From Amycolatopsis granulosa (GTDB lineage Bacteria; Actinomycetota; Actinomycetes; Mycobacteriales; Pseudonocardiaceae), in contig NZ_JAANOV010000001.1 of NCBI RefSeq assembly GCF_011758745.1, forward strand, positions 1,798,001 through 1,862,000: 64,000 nt of DNA, read 5' to 3'. A program made the position numbers and the translations under genes. The notes beneath the pieces are model-generated. The model had not been told where the DNA came from. It worked only from the letters and a program-made list of their open reading frames with translations, and made no database searches. Below are positions 52,433-63,163 of this stretch, piece by piece; within the stretch, counting starts at the first letter, position 1; each line of letters starts with the position of its first letter.

Positions 52433-55400
52433 CTACGCCTCCTGGCGCAGGCGCTGGCTGATCACCTTCGTGATGCCGTCGCCCTGCATGCTCACGCCGT
52501 AGAGCGCGTCCGCGATCTCCATCGTCGGCTTCTGGTGCGTGATGATGATCAGCTGCGAGGACTCGCGCAGCTGCTCCAGCAAGCCGATGAGCCGTCGCAT
52601 GTTGGTGTCGTCCAGCGCGGCCTCGACCTCGTCCATCACGTAGAACGGCGACGGACGGGCGCGGAAGATCGCGACCAGCATCGCCACCGCCACCAGGGAC
52701 TTCTCGCCACCGGAGAGCAGCGACAGGCGCTTGACCTTCTTGCCCGGCGGCCGCGCCTCGACGTCGACACCGGTGGCCAGCATGTCGTCCGGCTCGGTCA
52801 GCACCATGCGGCCCTCGCCGCCGGGGAACAGCACCGAGAACACCGTCTCGAACTCGCGCGCCACATCGTGGTAGGCGGACGCGAAGACCTCCAGGATCTT
52901 GTCGTCCACCTCCTTGATGACCGTCAGGAGGTCCTTGCGCGTCGCCTTCAGGTCCTCCAGCTGGGTGGACAGGAACTTGTACCGTTCCTCCAGCGCGGCG
53001 AACTCCTCCAGTGCCAGCGGGTTCACCTTGCCCAGCAGGGACAGGTCCCGCTCGGCCCGCTTCGCGCGCCGCTCCTGGGTGCTCCGGTCGTAGGGGATCG
53101 ACGGCGGCGCGCTGACCTGCTCGCCGAGCGCCTTGGCCTCCTCGTACTCGGCCATCTCCTGCGCGCTCGGCGGCACCGGCACGTCCGGGCCGTACTCGGC
53201 GACCAGGTCGTCCAGGCCGATGCCGAAGTCGTCGGCGATCTTCGTCTCCAGCTGCTCCAGGCGCAGCCGCTGCTCGGCGCGCAGCACCTCGTCCCGGTGC
53301 ACCGCGTCGGTCAGCTTCTCCAGCTCGTGGGTCAGCTCGCGAACCCGGTTGCGCACCTGGGTGAGCGCCGCCTCGCGCTGCTGCCGCACCACCTGGGCCT
53401 CGTCGCGCTCGGCCGCGGCCCGCTGCACGGACAGCTCGATCCGCTCCAGGGCCAGCTCACCGGCGTCGACCACGGCGGCCGCGATCGCCGCACCGCGTGC
53501 CCGGGCTGCGCGGGCCTTCTCCGCCCGCTCCCGTGCCGCCCGCTCGGCGTGCGCGGCCCGGCGCAGCGATTCGGCCCGGCCGGCGATGCCGCGCGCCCGC
53601 TCTTCCGACGTCCGCAGCGCCAGCCGCGACTCGACCTCCTCCTGCCGCACCGCGGCGAGCCGTTCGGCGGCCTCGTCGCGCGCGCTGGTGTCCGGGTCCT
53701 CGTCCACCGGCTGTTCGGCCACCGCCGCCAGCCGCTCCTCCAGCTCGGCCAGGCTGGCCAGCGCCTGCTCGCGGCTGGCCTCGACCTTCGCGCGCTGGTC
53801 CCGCAACCGGGTCACCTCGGCCTCGGCCGACCGCGCCGCCTGCTGCAGCCGGTTCAGCCGTTCCGACGACCGGGCCTTCCGGACCTTCGCCTCGGACAGC
53901 GCTTCCTTGGCCTGGCCCACCTCGTCGCGGCGGGCCTGCTGCTCGGCGCGGGCGCCCTCCAGCTCCGCGGCGGTCTGTTCCAGGCGCCGTTCCGCGGCCG
54001 CCAGCCGTTCCCGCGCCTCGTCGACCGCGGCTTGCACCTCGATGACGCTTTCGCTGCGGCCCGAACCACCGACGGCCCAGTGCGAGCCGAACACGTCACC
54101 CTCGGCGGTCACCGCGCTCACCTCGGGGTGCGCCGTGACCAGCCGCCGCGCGGTGTCGAGCGTGTCCACCACGGCGATCCGGTCCAGCGCGCGCGCCACG
54201 GCCGGGCGCAGCACCTCCGGCGCGATGACGACGTCGCGCGCCCAGCGCGCGCCGTCCGGCAGCGACGGCCAGGACGCGGTGTCCGCCGGGTACGGGGCGC
54301 CGCCGAGCAGCACGCCCGCGCGGCCGGAGTCGTTGTCCTTCAAGAACTTCAGCGCGGCGATAGCCTCCTCGCCGCCCTGGACGGCGACCGCGTCGGCGAC
54401 CGGTCCGAGCGCCGCGGCGAGCGCCACCTCGTAGCCCGGCTCGACGGACAGCAGCGCCGCGACCGACCCGAGCAGCCCCGGCAGCCGGTCGCCCGCGCCG
54501 AGCAGCTCGCCCGCGCCGTCCTTGCGCCGCAGGCCCATCGACAGCGCGTCCACCCGCGCCCTTTCCGACGCGATCTCGCGCTCGGCCTGCCGCTCCGCCT
54601 TGACGAGCTCTTCCACCCGGGCCTTCGCGGCCTGGTTGGCCTGCACCACGCGGTCGTGGCGGTCCTGCAGGCCGGCGTCGTCGGACTCCTCGGCCCCGCC
54701 CTCGGCGCGGGCCTCCTCCAGCTCCTCGACGGCGATCTCGGCGCGCGCGGCGGCCTCGTCGATGGCCGCGGTCAGCCGGTCGATCTCGTCGGAGGTGGCA
54801 CTGTTCTTGCTGCGCAACGCCTCGACCTGGCCGGTCAGCTTCGCCAGGCCCTCCCGCCGGTCGGCGATCGCGCGGACCGCGGCCATGTGGGCCTTCTCCG
54901 CGGCCTGGACCTCGTGCTCCAGCTCCTCGCGGCGTAGCACGGCCTCGGCGAGGGTCTCCCTGGCCATCATGACGGCCTCGTTGAGCTCCGCCTCGCGTTC
55001 GGCGACCTGCTCGGCCTCGGCCAGCAGTTCTTCGGGATCGCGGCCGCCGGTGGAGGACTCGACATCGGCGGACAGGTGCCGCTGCCGCTCGACGGCCAGC
55101 CGCACGGTGCCGCGCAACCGCTCCGCCAGCGCGGACAGCTTGAACCAGGTGTCCTGGGCGGCGTTCAGGCGCGGCGCGTCCTCGGCGAGCATGGCCTCGA
55201 GCTGGGCCTCCTCGGCGCCGGCGAGCTCCAGCGCCTGCTCGACCTCGGCGCGCCGGGCGCGGGCGGCGTTCTCGTCCGCTTCCTCCCGCGCGATCGCCGC
55301 GCGCTGGGTGACCAGGTCGTCGGCCAGCAGGCGCAGCCGCGCGTCCCGCAGCTCGGCCTGCACGGTCTGCGCCTTGCGGGCGATCTCGGCCTGCTTGCCC

Positions 55401-56014
55401 AGCGGCTTGAGCTGACGGCGCAGTTCGGCGGTCAGATCGTTGAGCCGGTCCAGGTTCGCCTGCATCGCGGTGAGCTTGCGCAGCGCCTTTTCCTTGCGCT
55501 TGCGGTGCTTGAGCACACCCGCGGCCTCCTCGATGAAGGCGCGGCGCTCCTCCGGCTTCGACTCGAGGATCTGCGACAGCTGGCCCTGCCCGACGATGAC
55601 GTGCATCTCGCGGCCGATGCCGGAGTCCGACAGCAGCTCCTGGATGTCCAGCAGCCGGCACGAGCTGCCGTTGATCTCGTACTCGCTGGCGCCGTCGCGG
55701 AACATCCGGCGGGTGATCGAGACCTCGCTGTACTCGATCGGCAGGGCACCGTCGGCGTTGTCGATGGTCAGCGTGACCTCGGCGCGGCCCAGCGGGGCGC
55801 GGCCGGAGGTGCCGGCGAAGATGACGTCCTCCATCTTGCCGCCGCGCAGGTCCTTCGCACCCTGCGTGCCCATCACCCAGCGCAGCGCGTCGAGCACGTT
55901 CGACTTCCCCGACCCGTTCGGGCCGACGACACAGGTGATGCCCGGCTCGAACCGCAGGGTGGTAGCCGAGGCGAAGGACTTGAAGCCCTTCAGCGTCAAG
56001 CTCTTGAGATGCAC
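52433..56014 (-). CDS. smc: Chromosome segregation protein SMC
   Basis: 1193 residues, full-length SMC ATPase. N-terminal Walker A GPNGSGKS (residues 31-38); two long coiled coils (about 170-500 and 670-1020); hinge around 510-660 ([46 protein letters not shown]); C-terminal [37 protein letters not shown] with signature motif, Walker B and D-loop. Organises and condenses DNA with ScpA/ScpB. Normally next to ftsY in actinobacteria; here separated from it by about 10 kb of accessory genes, with acyP still at its other end. Confidence 0.98.
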   Translation of the reverse strand: MHLKSLTLKGFKSFASATTLRFEPGITCVVGPNGSGKSNVLDALRWVMGTQGAKDLRGGKMEDVIFAGTSGRAPLGRAEVTLTIDNADGALPIEYSEVSITRRMFRDGASEYEINGSSCRLLDIQELLSDSGIGREMHVIVGQGQLSQILESKPEERRAFIEEAAGVLKHRKRKEKALRKLTAMQANLDRLNDLTAELRRQLKPLGKQAEIARKAQTVQAELRDARLRLLADDLVTQRAAIAREEADENAARARRAEVEQALELAGAEEAQLEAMLAEDAPRLNAAQDTWFKLSALAERLRGTVRLAVERQRHLSADVESSTGGRDPEELLAEAEQVAEREAELNEAVMMARETLAEAVLRREELEHEVQAAEKAHMAAVRAIADRREGLAKLTGQVEALRSKNSATSDEIDRLTAAIDEAAARAEIAVEELEEARAEGGAEESDDAGLQDRHDRVVQANQAAKARVEELVKAERQAEREIASERARVDALSMGLRRKDGAGELLGAGDRLPGLLGSVAALLSVEPGYEVALAAALGPVADAVAVQGGEEAIAALKFLKDNDSGRAGVLLGGAPYPADTASWPSLPDGARWARDVVIAPEVLRPAVARALDRIAVVDTLDTARRLVTAHPEVSAVTAEGDVFGSHWAVGGSGRSESVIEVQAAVDEARERLAAAERRLEQTAAELEGARAEQQARRDEVGQAKEALSEAKVRKARSSERLNRLQQAARSAEAEVTRLRDQRAKVEASREQALASLAELEERLAAVAEQPVDEDPDTSARDEAAERLAAVRQEEVESRLALRTSEERARGIAGRAESLRRAAHAERAARERAEKARAARARGAAIAAAVVDAGELALERIELSVQRAAAERDEAQVVRQQREAALTQVRNRVRELTHELEKLTDAVHRDEVLRAEQRLRLEQLETKIADDFGIGLDDLVAEYGPDVPVPPSAQEMAEYEEAKALGEQVSAPPSIPYDRSTQERRAKRAERDLSLLGKVNPLALEEFAALEERYKFLSTQLEDLKATRKDLLTVIKEVDDKILEVFASAYHDVAREFETVFSVLFPGGEGRMVLTEPDDMLATGVDVEARPPGKKVKRLSLLSGGEKSLVAVAMLVAIFRARPSPFYVMDEVEAALDDTNMRRLIGLLEQLRESSQLIIITHQKPTMEIADALYGVSMQGDGITKVISQRLRQEA

Positions 56015-56135
56015 GTGGCGGGACCCTTCAACGCCTGGGTGATCCGCCGAGTCTATCGGTGGCCGGCCCGCGTCCCGGTCTTGACCGCGGGCGTGTTGTC
56101 CCCAGCAGTCCCACCTGTCACTCGGGGTTCAGCAA

Positions 56136-56423
56136 TCACTCCTCCACGAAACCGTCCAACCCGCCCGCCGCGGGTGACCAATGTTCGACGACCTGATCCA
56201 CACGACCGGGTGACGCCTCGGACCGGAGGAGGCCGAGCAGCTGCTCACAGTGGCTTCGAGCACCCTCCGCCACGACCCGGACACGGCCGTCGCCGAGGTT
56301 GCGGGCACTGCCGACCAGACCGAGCTCGAGCGCCCGGCACCGGGTCCACCAGCGGAAACCCACTCCCTGCACCCGGCCGGCGACCCACGCCGTGAGCCGG
56401 ACCGCGTCGTTTTCACCCGTCAC
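56136..56423 (-). CDS. acyP: Acylphosphatase
   Basis: 95 residues from GTG 56423. Signature [16 protein letters not shown] with the phosphate-binding arginine R24 and the second signature [15 protein letters not shown] with N42, the positions of the conserved R and N in acylphosphatases. Hydrolyses acyl phosphates such as acetyl phosphate and carbamoyl phosphate. Small gene upstream of smc in the minus-strand direction, as in Mycobacterium (Rv2922A). Confidence 0.93.
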   Translation of the reverse strand: MTGENDAVRLTAWVAGRVQGVGFRWWTRCRALELGLVGSARNLGDGRVRVVAEGARSHCEQLLGLLRSEASPGRVDQVVEHWSPAAGGLDGFVEE

Positions 56424-56507
56424 GTGCCCTATCCTGCCGCACGCTCCCCGACTGCGGACGGTGACCGTCGTGGCGCCACACGGGGGGTCGGTCCGCACTC
56501 CTGGTGC

Positions 56508-56513
56508 TAATCT
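56508..56513 (+). promoter_or_regulatory. Extended -10 of the Ser/Pro-rich protein gene
   Basis: TGCTAATCT (56505-56513) is an extended -10 element followed by about 70 bases of leader to ATG 56592, which has AAGGAG 6 bases upstream. It explains why ATG 56592 is preferred over the earlier in-frame GTG at 56517. Confidence 0.45.
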
Positions 56514-56591
56514 CGGGTGCAGGCGCCACCATTCGGGCTCACTCGCCCGGGTGTGCTCAAGCCGCTTTCCCCGCCCAGTCAAGGAGCGACA

Positions 56592-57260
56592 ATGGCCCAT
56601 GTGGGGTCACGATCGGGTCGCCGGACCGAGATCTCGCAGGTCTCGCCGCCACGCGACTCCGCCGCGCGCAGCCAGCGCAGCGGGTACGTGCTGCTCGCGG
56701 TGAGTGGTGTCGTGCTGGCCACCGCGTTCGGCGGACTGGCCACGATCATCGCGCCGGACACGGCACCGAAGCTCGCGGGGCCGGGTGGCGTCAACTCGAG
56801 CTCGGGTGCGCAGCTGGTCCCCGGCGTCGCGGCCCCCGGCCAGACACCGGTGACGGTGGACGGTGTGGCGCTGCCCGCGGGCAGCCGCACGGCCGTCGTG
56901 AGCACCAACCCGGACGGCACCCAGGTCGTCACATTGCTGCCGCCGGCCGGGTCGGACGAGGCCCCGATCGTGTTGCCGCCGGGCACGCCGCTGCCGCCCG
57001 GCACGGTCATCCCGCCGGGGACCACCCTGCCGCCGGGCACCCCGCCGCCCCCGCGCAGCGACGAGCCCGGCGGATCGTCCTCGACCAAGCCGAGCAGCCC
57101 GCCGTCGAGCGCGAGCACGCCGCCGTCGTCGACCCCGAGCAGCAGCAGCAGCTCTGCGCCGCCGTCGTCGTCGACGAGCAGCAGCCCGAGCGAGACCCCG
57201 TCGAGCAGCGCTCCGCCGGCCTCGTCCAGCGAAGGCGGCAGCAAGCCGTCCGCCGGCTGA
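56592..57260 (+). CDS. Membrane-anchored Ser/Pro-rich protein
   Basis: 222 residues. Cytoplasmic N-terminus with many R and S (1-30), one transmembrane helix (about 31-54, [21 protein letters not shown]), then an extracellular part: an 80-residue region with [31 protein letters not shown], repeated PPGT units (about 127-155) and a long Ser/Pro tail (160-222). Type II-like single-pass protein; the Ser/Pro tail could span the cell wall and be glycosylated. No known domain is recognised. Converges on the kdp genes with 21 bases between. Confidence 0.7.
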   Translation: MAHVGSRSGRRTEISQVSPPRDSAARSQRSGYVLLAVSGVVLATAFGGLATIIAPDTAPKLAGPGGVNSSSGAQLVPGVAAPGQTPVTVDGVALPAGSRTAVVSTNPDGTQVVTLLPPAGSDEAPIVLPPGTPLPPGTVIPPGTTLPPGTPPPPRSDEPGGSSSTKPSSPPSSASTPPSSTPSSSSSSAPPSSSTSSSPSETPSSSAPPASSSEGGSKPSAG

Positions 57261-57281
57261 TGCGCTGACCGCTGCGGGCGG

Positions 57282-57974
57282 TCAGGCTTCGAAGCGGTAA
57301 CCCATGCCCGGTTCCGTGATCAGGTGCCGCGGCCGCGACGGTTCGCGCTCGAGTTTGCGCCGCAGCTGCGCCAGGTACACGCGCAGGTAGTGCGATTCGT
57401 TCTCGTACCCGGGACCCCACACCTCGCGCAGCAGCTGCTTCTGGGCCACCAGCCGGCCGCGGTTGCGTACCAGCAGCTCCAGCACGCCCCACTCCGTCTT
57501 CGTCAGGTGCACCTCGACACCGTCCCGGTGCACCTTCTTCGCCAGCAGGTCGAGCGTGAACGACCCGGTCTCGACCACCGCCTCGCCCTCGGACGCCGGA
57601 GCCGCCGACCGTCGCAACGCGGCCCGCAGCCGGGCCAGCAGCTCGTCCATCCCGAACGGTTTCGTCACATAGTCGTCCGCGCCGAGGTCCAGCGCCTTCA
57701 CCTTGTCCGGCGACTCGCCGCGCGCGGACAGCACGATGATCGGCACCGTGGTCCAGCCACGCAGGCCGCTGATCACGTCGGTGCCGTCGATGTCCGGCAA
57801 CCCCAGGTCCAGCACCACGACATCCGGCTTCGTCTCGGCCACCGCCCGCAGCGCGGCCGCGCCGTCGTGCGCCGTCACCACCTGGTACCCGCGCGCGGTC
57901 AGGTTGATCCGCAGCGCGCGCACGATCTGCGGCTCGTCGTCGACGACCAGGACCGTGCCGGTCTGCTCGGTCAC
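57282..57974 (-). CDS. kdpE: Response regulator KdpE
   Basis: OmpR-family regulator of the kdp potassium system. 230 residues from GTG 57974, overlapping the kdpD stop (GTGA). Receiver domain VLVVDDEPQIVRALRINL with D11-D12 as acidic pocket and phospho-site D56 (VVVLDLGLPDIDG); the KPFGMDELLARLRAALRR loop contains the conserved lysine. C-terminal winged HTH with TKTEWGVLELLVRNRGRLV and ESHYLRVYLAQLRRKLE. Last gene of kdpABCDE. Confidence 0.96.
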   Translation of the reverse strand: MTEQTGTVLVVDDEPQIVRALRINLTARGYQVVTAHDGAAALRAVAETKPDVVVLDLGLPDIDGTDVISGLRGWTTVPIIVLSARGESPDKVKALDLGADDYVTKPFGMDELLARLRAALRRSAAPASEGEAVVETGSFTLDLLAKKVHRDGVEVHLTKTEWGVLELLVRNRGRLVAQKQLLREVWGPGYENESHYLRVYLAQLRRKLEREPSRPRHLITEPGMGYRFEA

Positions 57975-60517
57975 GGAGCCACCTCCTTCAGCGTCACCGG
58001 CACCACGTCCGGAGCCTGGCACGCCTTGAGCGCCACGACCACCGTCAGTCCACCACCCGGGGTGTCCTCCGCGCGGATGGCGCCGCCCATCGCCTCGGTG
58101 AATCCTTTCGCGACGGACAACCCGAGCCCGACCCCCGGCGTGGCGTCCCGGTCGCCCAACCGCTGGAACGGCGCGAACGCCGCGTCCGCCGCGCCCTTGC
58201 CCAGGCCCCGCCCGTGGTCGACGATCCGCAGCTCGACCCACTCCCCGTAGGCCGAGCCGCGCACCGCCACCGGCCCGGCGCCGTGCCGCAACGCGTTGTC
58301 CAGCACGTTCGCGATCACCCGCTCCAGCAGACCGGGATCGGCCAGTACCGCGGGCAGCCGCTCGTCCACCTCGACGACCACTGCCGCCGAACCGTCCACA
58401 TTCGACAGCGCGTGCGCCACCACCTCGTCGTAGCCCACGGGCCGCAGGTGGGTGCGCACCGCACCGGCCGCCAGCCGGGACGAGTCGAGCAGGTTGTTCA
58501 CCAGCCGCGTCAGCCGGTCGGTGGACTCCTCCGCGGCCTCCAGCAGCTCCTCGGTGTCCTCCGGCGACAGGTCGATGTCGCGCGCCCGCAGGCTTCCGAC
58601 CGCCGCCTTGATCGACGTCAGCGGAGTGCGCAGGTCGTGCCCGAGCGCGGACAGCAACGCCGTGCGCAATTGCGTCGCCTCGGCCTGCCGCTCCGCCTCG
58701 GCCTGCGCCGCGGCCATCCGCTGCTGCCGCAACGCGAGCAGCGCCTGCCCGGCCGCCGCCTCCAGCGCCCGCCGGTCCGCCGCCGGCAACGCCCGCCCCC
58801 GCAGCGTCAGGTGCACGTCCGCGGTCACCGGGATGTCCACATCGGCCTCGTCCGGCTTGCCGCACGGGTTGACCCCGGCGTGCTCGACCACCTGCCACCG
58901 GCCGTCCCGCTTCTCCAGCAGCACCACGCACTCCATGCCGAAGTTCTCGCGCACCTTCGCGAGCAACCGCCGCAGCGGCTCGGCGTGGGTCAGCACCGTG
59001 CGCGCGTACGACGCCAGCAGCGACGCCTCGGTCCGTGCCTGCGCCGCCTGGGTGGCACGCCGTGCGGCCCGGTCCACGACCAGCGCGACCAGCACCCCGA
59101 CCAGCACCATCGCGACCAGCGTGATCACGTTGCTCTGCCCGTGCACCGTCAGGGTGTAGAGCGGCTCGGTGAAGAAGAAGTTGAGCAACCCGGCCGCCAG
59201 CAGCGCCGCGACCAGAGCCGGTCCCAGCCCGCCGACCAGCGCGACCACGACCGCGGCGAGGAAGTAGTCGACCACGTCGGTGGAGAAGTCCAGGTCGCGT
59301 CGCAGCGCCATCCCGGTCACCGTGGCCAGGGCCGGTGCGAGGAACGCGAGCACCCAGCCGATCAGCAGCCGCGACGGCGCCAGCGGGCTGCGCCGCCCCA
59401 GCCACGAGCGGAGCCGCCCGCCGGCCTCGGCGTGGGTGACCATGTGCACGTCGATCTGCCCGGACCGCTGCACGACCGTGGCGCCGATGCCCTCGTCGAA
59501 CAGCCGCGCGACCCGCGAGCGCCGGGACGTGCCCAGCACGAGCTGGGTCGCGTTGACGCCGCGGGCGAATTCCAGCAGGGCGGTCGGGACGTCCTCCCCG
59601 ACGACCGTGTGGAACGTGCCGCCCAGCTGCTCGGCGAGCTTGCGGTACCGGCCGGTCTCGACGTGCCCGACCGGGGACAGCCCGTCGCCGCGCAGGACGT
59701 GCAGCACCAGCAGGTCCGCCCCGGCGCGGGTGGCGATGCGGCTGCCGCGCCGGACGAGCGTCTCGCTCTCCGGCCCGCCGGTGATGGCGACGACCACCCG
59801 CTCACGGGTCTCCCAGGTGTCGGTGATCCGCTGCTCGGCCCGGTACCGCTGGAGCGCCACGTCGACCTGGTCGGCCACCCACAGCAACGCCAGCTCGCGC
59901 AGTGCGGTGAGGTTGCCGGTGCGGAAGTAGTTGCCGAGCGCGGCGTCGATCCGCTCGGCCGGGTAGACGTTGCCGTGCGCGAGCCGCCGCCGCAGTGCCT
60001 CGGGCGTGATGTCGATCAGCTCGACCTGCTCGGCCCGGCGCACCACCTCGTCGGGCACGGTCTCCTGCTGCGCGACGCCGGTGATGCGCTCGACCACGTC
60101 GCCGAGGCTCTCCAGGTGCTGCACGTTGACCGTGGACAGCACGTCGATGCCGGCCGCCAGCAGCTCCTCGACGTCCTGCCAGCGCTTCTCGTTGCGCGAC
60201 CCGGGCACGTTGGTGTGCGCGAGCTCGTCGACGACGGCCACCTCGGGGGCGCGGGCGAGCACCGCGTCCACGTCGAGCTCGCCGAAGTCGCGGCCGCGGT
60301 GGGTGATCCGCCGCCGCGGCACCGTCTCGATGCCGTCGAGCAGCGCCGCGGTCCTGGCCCGGCCGTGCGTCTCGACCAGGCCGGCGACCACGTCGGTGCC
60401 ACGTTCCAGGCGGCGCCGCGCCTCGCCCAGCATGGCGTAGGTCTTGCCCACCCCGGGCGCCGCGCCGAGGTAGATGCGCAGCTCCCCCCGGCGCGGCGGC
60501 TCCTTCTCGACGTCCAC
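57971..60517 (-). CDS. kdpD: Sensor histidine kinase KdpD
   Basis: 848 residues, GTG start. N-terminal KdpD ATP-binding domain with Walker A GAAPGVGKTYAML (18-30) and the VDELAHTNVPGSRNEKRWQDVEELL region; Usp-like domain (about 250-360); four transmembrane helices (about 395-490); GAF-like region; HisKA with LSALGHDLRTPLTSIKAAVGSL and HATPase with NVLDNALRHGAGP and GVGLGLSVAKGFTEAMGG. Senses low K+ and signals to KdpE. It begins 4 bases after the kdpC stop. Confidence 0.97.
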   Translation of the reverse strand: MDVEKEPPRRGELRIYLGAAPGVGKTYAMLGEARRRLERGTDVVAGLVETHGRARTAALLDGIETVPRRRITHRGRDFGELDVDAVLARAPEVAVVDELAHTNVPGSRNEKRWQDVEELLAAGIDVLSTVNVQHLESLGDVVERITGVAQQETVPDEVVRRAEQVELIDITPEALRRRLAHGNVYPAERIDAALGNYFRTGNLTALRELALLWVADQVDVALQRYRAEQRITDTWETRERVVVAITGGPESETLVRRGSRIATRAGADLLVLHVLRGDGLSPVGHVETGRYRKLAEQLGGTFHTVVGEDVPTALLEFARGVNATQLVLGTSRRSRVARLFDEGIGATVVQRSGQIDVHMVTHAEAGGRLRSWLGRRSPLAPSRLLIGWVLAFLAPALATVTGMALRRDLDFSTDVVDYFLAAVVVALVGGLGPALVAALLAAGLLNFFFTEPLYTLTVHGQSNVITLVAMVLVGVLVALVVDRAARRATQAAQARTEASLLASYARTVLTHAEPLRRLLAKVRENFGMECVVLLEKRDGRWQVVEHAGVNPCGKPDEADVDIPVTADVHLTLRGRALPAADRRALEAAAGQALLALRQQRMAAAQAEAERQAEATQLRTALLSALGHDLRTPLTSIKAAVGSLRARDIDLSPEDTEELLEAAEESTDRLTRLVNNLLDSSRLAAGAVRTHLRPVGYDEVVAHALSNVDGSAAVVVEVDERLPAVLADPGLLERVIANVLDNALRHGAGPVAVRGSAYGEWVELRIVDHGRGLGKGAADAAFAPFQRLGDRDATPGVGLGLSVAKGFTEAMGGAIRAEDTPGGGLTVVVALKACQAPDVVPVTLKEVAP

Positions 60518-60521
60518 GCGT

Positions 60522-61109
60522 TCAGTGTGCTCCTGCCCGCTGGACCGCGAGGTTGAGTTCGAGCACGTTCACCCCGGGGATGCCGATGCCGTGACCAGTG
60601 GTGTTGTCCTCGACCAGCCGCCGCACCCGCTCCTCGCTCAGCCCGGTGTTGCGTGCGACACGCGGCACCTGCAGCTGCGCGTAGGCGGTGCTGATCGCCG
60701 GGTCCAGGCCGGAGCCCGAGGCGGTGACCGCGTCGGCCGGTACCGCGTCCGGCGCGACGCCCTCGCGCTGCGCGACGGCCGCCCTGCGCTGATCGATCGC
60801 GGCGACCAGCGCGGGGTCGAACCCACCCTTGTTCGACCCGCCGGACACCGCCGGACCACCGGCCGCGGACGGCCGGGTGTGGAAGTACGGGTCGTGCGCC
60901 GGGTCGGCGGGCACCGGATCGATCCCGATCAGCGCGGATCCCGCGACCCGGCCGTCCACCGTCACCAGCGACCCTTCGGCGTGGTCGTGCAGGCCGGGGA
61001 GGCGGGACACCGCCCACACGCCGAGGGGATAACCCACCCCCAGCAGGACCGTGAACACCAGCAGGACGCGCAGGCCCGTGCCGGCCTGCTTCACCAGATT
61101 CGTGATCAT
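60522..61109 (-). CDS. kdpC: Potassium-transporting ATPase subunit C
   Basis: 195 residues. One N-terminal transmembrane helix (about 12-35, GLRVLLVFTVLLGVGYPLGVWAV), then a periplasmic/extracytoplasmic region with ALIGIDP, YFHTRPSA, SGSGLDPAISTAYAQLQVPRVAR, all KdpC landmarks, and the ending IPGVNVLELNLAVQ. Stabilises KdpAB and raises K+ affinity. It starts 2 bases after the kdpB stop. Confidence 0.95.
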   Translation of the reverse strand: MITNLVKQAGTGLRVLLVFTVLLGVGYPLGVWAVSRLPGLHDHAEGSLVTVDGRVAGSALIGIDPVPADPAHDPYFHTRPSAAGGPAVSGGSNKGGFDPALVAAIDQRRAAVAQREGVAPDAVPADAVTASGSGLDPAISTAYAQLQVPRVARNTGLSEERVRRLVEDNTTGHGIGIPGVNVLELNLAVQRAGAH

Positions 61110-61111
61110 CA

Positions 61112-63163
61112 CTACCCGATTCCAGGGATGACGCGGACCACGAGGTCCACGAGCCAGATGCCGAGGAACGGCGTGACGATCCCGCCGGCCCCGTAGATCA
61201 GCAGGTTGCGCCGTAGCAGCGCGGACGCGCTCGACGGCCGGTACCGCACGCCCCGCAACGCGAGCGGGATCAACGCGACGATGACCAGCGCGTTGAAGAT
61301 CACCGCGGACAGGATCGCCGAGCGCGGCGTGGCCAGGTGCAGGATGTTCAGCGCGGCCAGCTGCGGGAAGATCGCCACGAACATGGCCGGCAGGATCGCG
61401 AAGTACTTCGCGAGGTCGTTGGCGATGCTGAAGGTGGTGAGCGCGCCGCGGGTGATCAGCAGCTGCTTGCCGATCTCCACGATCTCGATCAGCTTCGTCG
61501 GGTCGGAGTCCAGGTCGACCATGTTGCCGGCCTCCTTGGCGGCCGACGTGCCGGTGTTCATCGCGACGCCGACGTCGGAGGCCGCCAGCGCGGGGGCGTC
61601 GTTCGTGCCGTCGCCGGTCATCGCCACCAGGCGGCCGCCCTCCTGCTCCCGGTGGATCAGCGCCATCTTGTCCTCGGGCCTGGCCTCGGCGAGGTAGTCG
61701 TCCACACCGGCGTCGGCCGCGATGGCCTTCGCCGTCAACGGGTTGTCCCCGGTGATCATCACCGTCCGGATGCCCATCCGGCGCAGCTCGGCGAAGCGCT
61801 CCCGCATGCCGGGCTTGACCACGTCGGACAGCCGGATCACGCCCCGTACCACCGCCCTGCTCCCGGTCAGCTCGGCGACCACCAGCGGGGTGCCCCCCTG
61901 CCGGCTGATCTCGCCGACGACGCGCTCGGTCTCGGCCGGGAACTCGCCGCCGTGCCCGGTGATCCAGGCGCGCACGGCGCTCACCGCGCCCTTGCGGACC
62001 TGGCGGCCGGGCAGGTCGGCACCGCTCATCCGGGTCTGCGCGGTGAACGGGACGAACTCGCCGCCGTCGGGGACCGGCGTGCCCTCGGTCAGTTCGACGA
62101 CGCTGCGGCCCTCCGGTGTGCCGTCGGCCAGGCTGGACAGCCGGGCGGCCCCGGCCAGCTGCTCCGGGGTCGTCGAGCCGACCGGGATCAGCTCGGTCGC
62201 GCGCCGGTTGCCGAAGGTGATGGTGCCGGTCTTGTCCAGCAGCAGCGTCGACACGTCCCCGGCGGCCTCCACCGCGCGCCCGGACGTGGCGAGCACGTTG
62301 CGCTGCACCAGCCGGTCCATGCCGGCGATGCCGATCGCCGACAGCAGCGCCCCGATCGTGGTGGGGATCAGGCACACCAGCAGCGCGGTCAGCACGATCA
62401 CCGGCTGCTCGCGGCCGGAGTAGGCGGCCATCGGCTGCACCGCGACGACCGCGAGCAGGAAGATGATCGTCAGCGTGGACAGCAGGATCGTCAGGGCGAT
62501 CTCGTTCGGCGTCTTCTGCCGCGAGGCGCCTTCGACCAGGGCGATCATCCGGTCCACGAACGACTCCCCCGGCTTGCTGGTGATCCGCACGACGATCCGG
62601 TCGCTCAGCACGGTGGTGCCGCCGGTGACGGCCGACCGGTCACCGCCGGACTCGCGGATCACCGGCGCGGACTCACCGGTGATGACGGACTCGTCGACCG
62701 TGGCGATGCCCTCGACCACGTCGCCGTCACCCGGGACGACCTCCCCGGCCTCGACGACCACCAGATCACCTGGCCGCAGGCCCGCGCCGGGCACGCGTTC
62801 CACACCGTCCGGGGTGATGCGCCGCGCGATCGTCTCCTTCTTGGTGCGGCGCAACGACTCCGCCTGCGCCTTGCCCCGGCCCTCGGCGACCGCCTCCGCC
62901 AGGTTGGCGAACACGACCGTGAACCACAGCCAGACCGCGATCAGGATGGTGAACACGTTCGGCTCGGCCACCGCGAACACCGTGGTCAGCACCGATCCGG
63001 CCCACACCACGAACATGACCGGGTTGCGAACCTGGTGCCGCGGGCCGAGCTTGCGCAGCGCCTCCGGCAGCGCGGTCAGCATCTGCCGCCCGCTGAACAC
63101 CCCCGCCCCCGCGCGTTCCGGTTCCGCCGGCGTCGCGACGGGTTTCTCTTCGGTGCGGGTCAT
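61112..63163 (-). CDS. kdpB: Potassium-transporting ATPase subunit B
   Basis: P-type ATPase (type IA) that energises K+ uptake by KdpA. 683 residues. TGES loop at 162-165 (actuator domain), phosphorylation aspartate D310 in [21 protein letters not shown] nucleotide region and [43 protein letters not shown] hinge. Membrane helices cluster at 45-90, 220-275 and at the C-terminus. Start overlaps the kdpA stop by 4 bases. Confidence 0.97.
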   Translation of the reverse strand: MTRTEEKPVATPAEPERAGAGVFSGRQMLTALPEALRKLGPRHQVRNPVMFVVWAGSVLTTVFAVAEPNVFTILIAVWLWFTVVFANLAEAVAEGRGKAQAESLRRTKKETIARRITPDGVERVPGAGLRPGDLVVVEAGEVVPGDGDVVEGIATVDESVITGESAPVIRESGGDRSAVTGGTTVLSDRIVVRITSKPGESFVDRMIALVEGASRQKTPNEIALTILLSTLTIIFLLAVVAVQPMAAYSGREQPVIVLTALLVCLIPTTIGALLSAIGIAGMDRLVQRNVLATSGRAVEAAGDVSTLLLDKTGTITFGNRRATELIPVGSTTPEQLAGAARLSSLADGTPEGRSVVELTEGTPVPDGGEFVPFTAQTRMSGADLPGRQVRKGAVSAVRAWITGHGGEFPAETERVVGEISRQGGTPLVVAELTGSRAVVRGVIRLSDVVKPGMRERFAELRRMGIRTVMITGDNPLTAKAIAADAGVDDYLAEARPEDKMALIHREQEGGRLVAMTGDGTNDAPALAASDVGVAMNTGTSAAKEAGNMVDLDSDPTKLIEIVEIGKQLLITRGALTTFSIANDLAKYFAILPAMFVAIFPQLAALNILHLATPRSAILSAVIFNALVIVALIPLALRGVRYRPSSASALLRRNLLIYGAGGIVTPFLGIWLVDLVVRVIPGIG

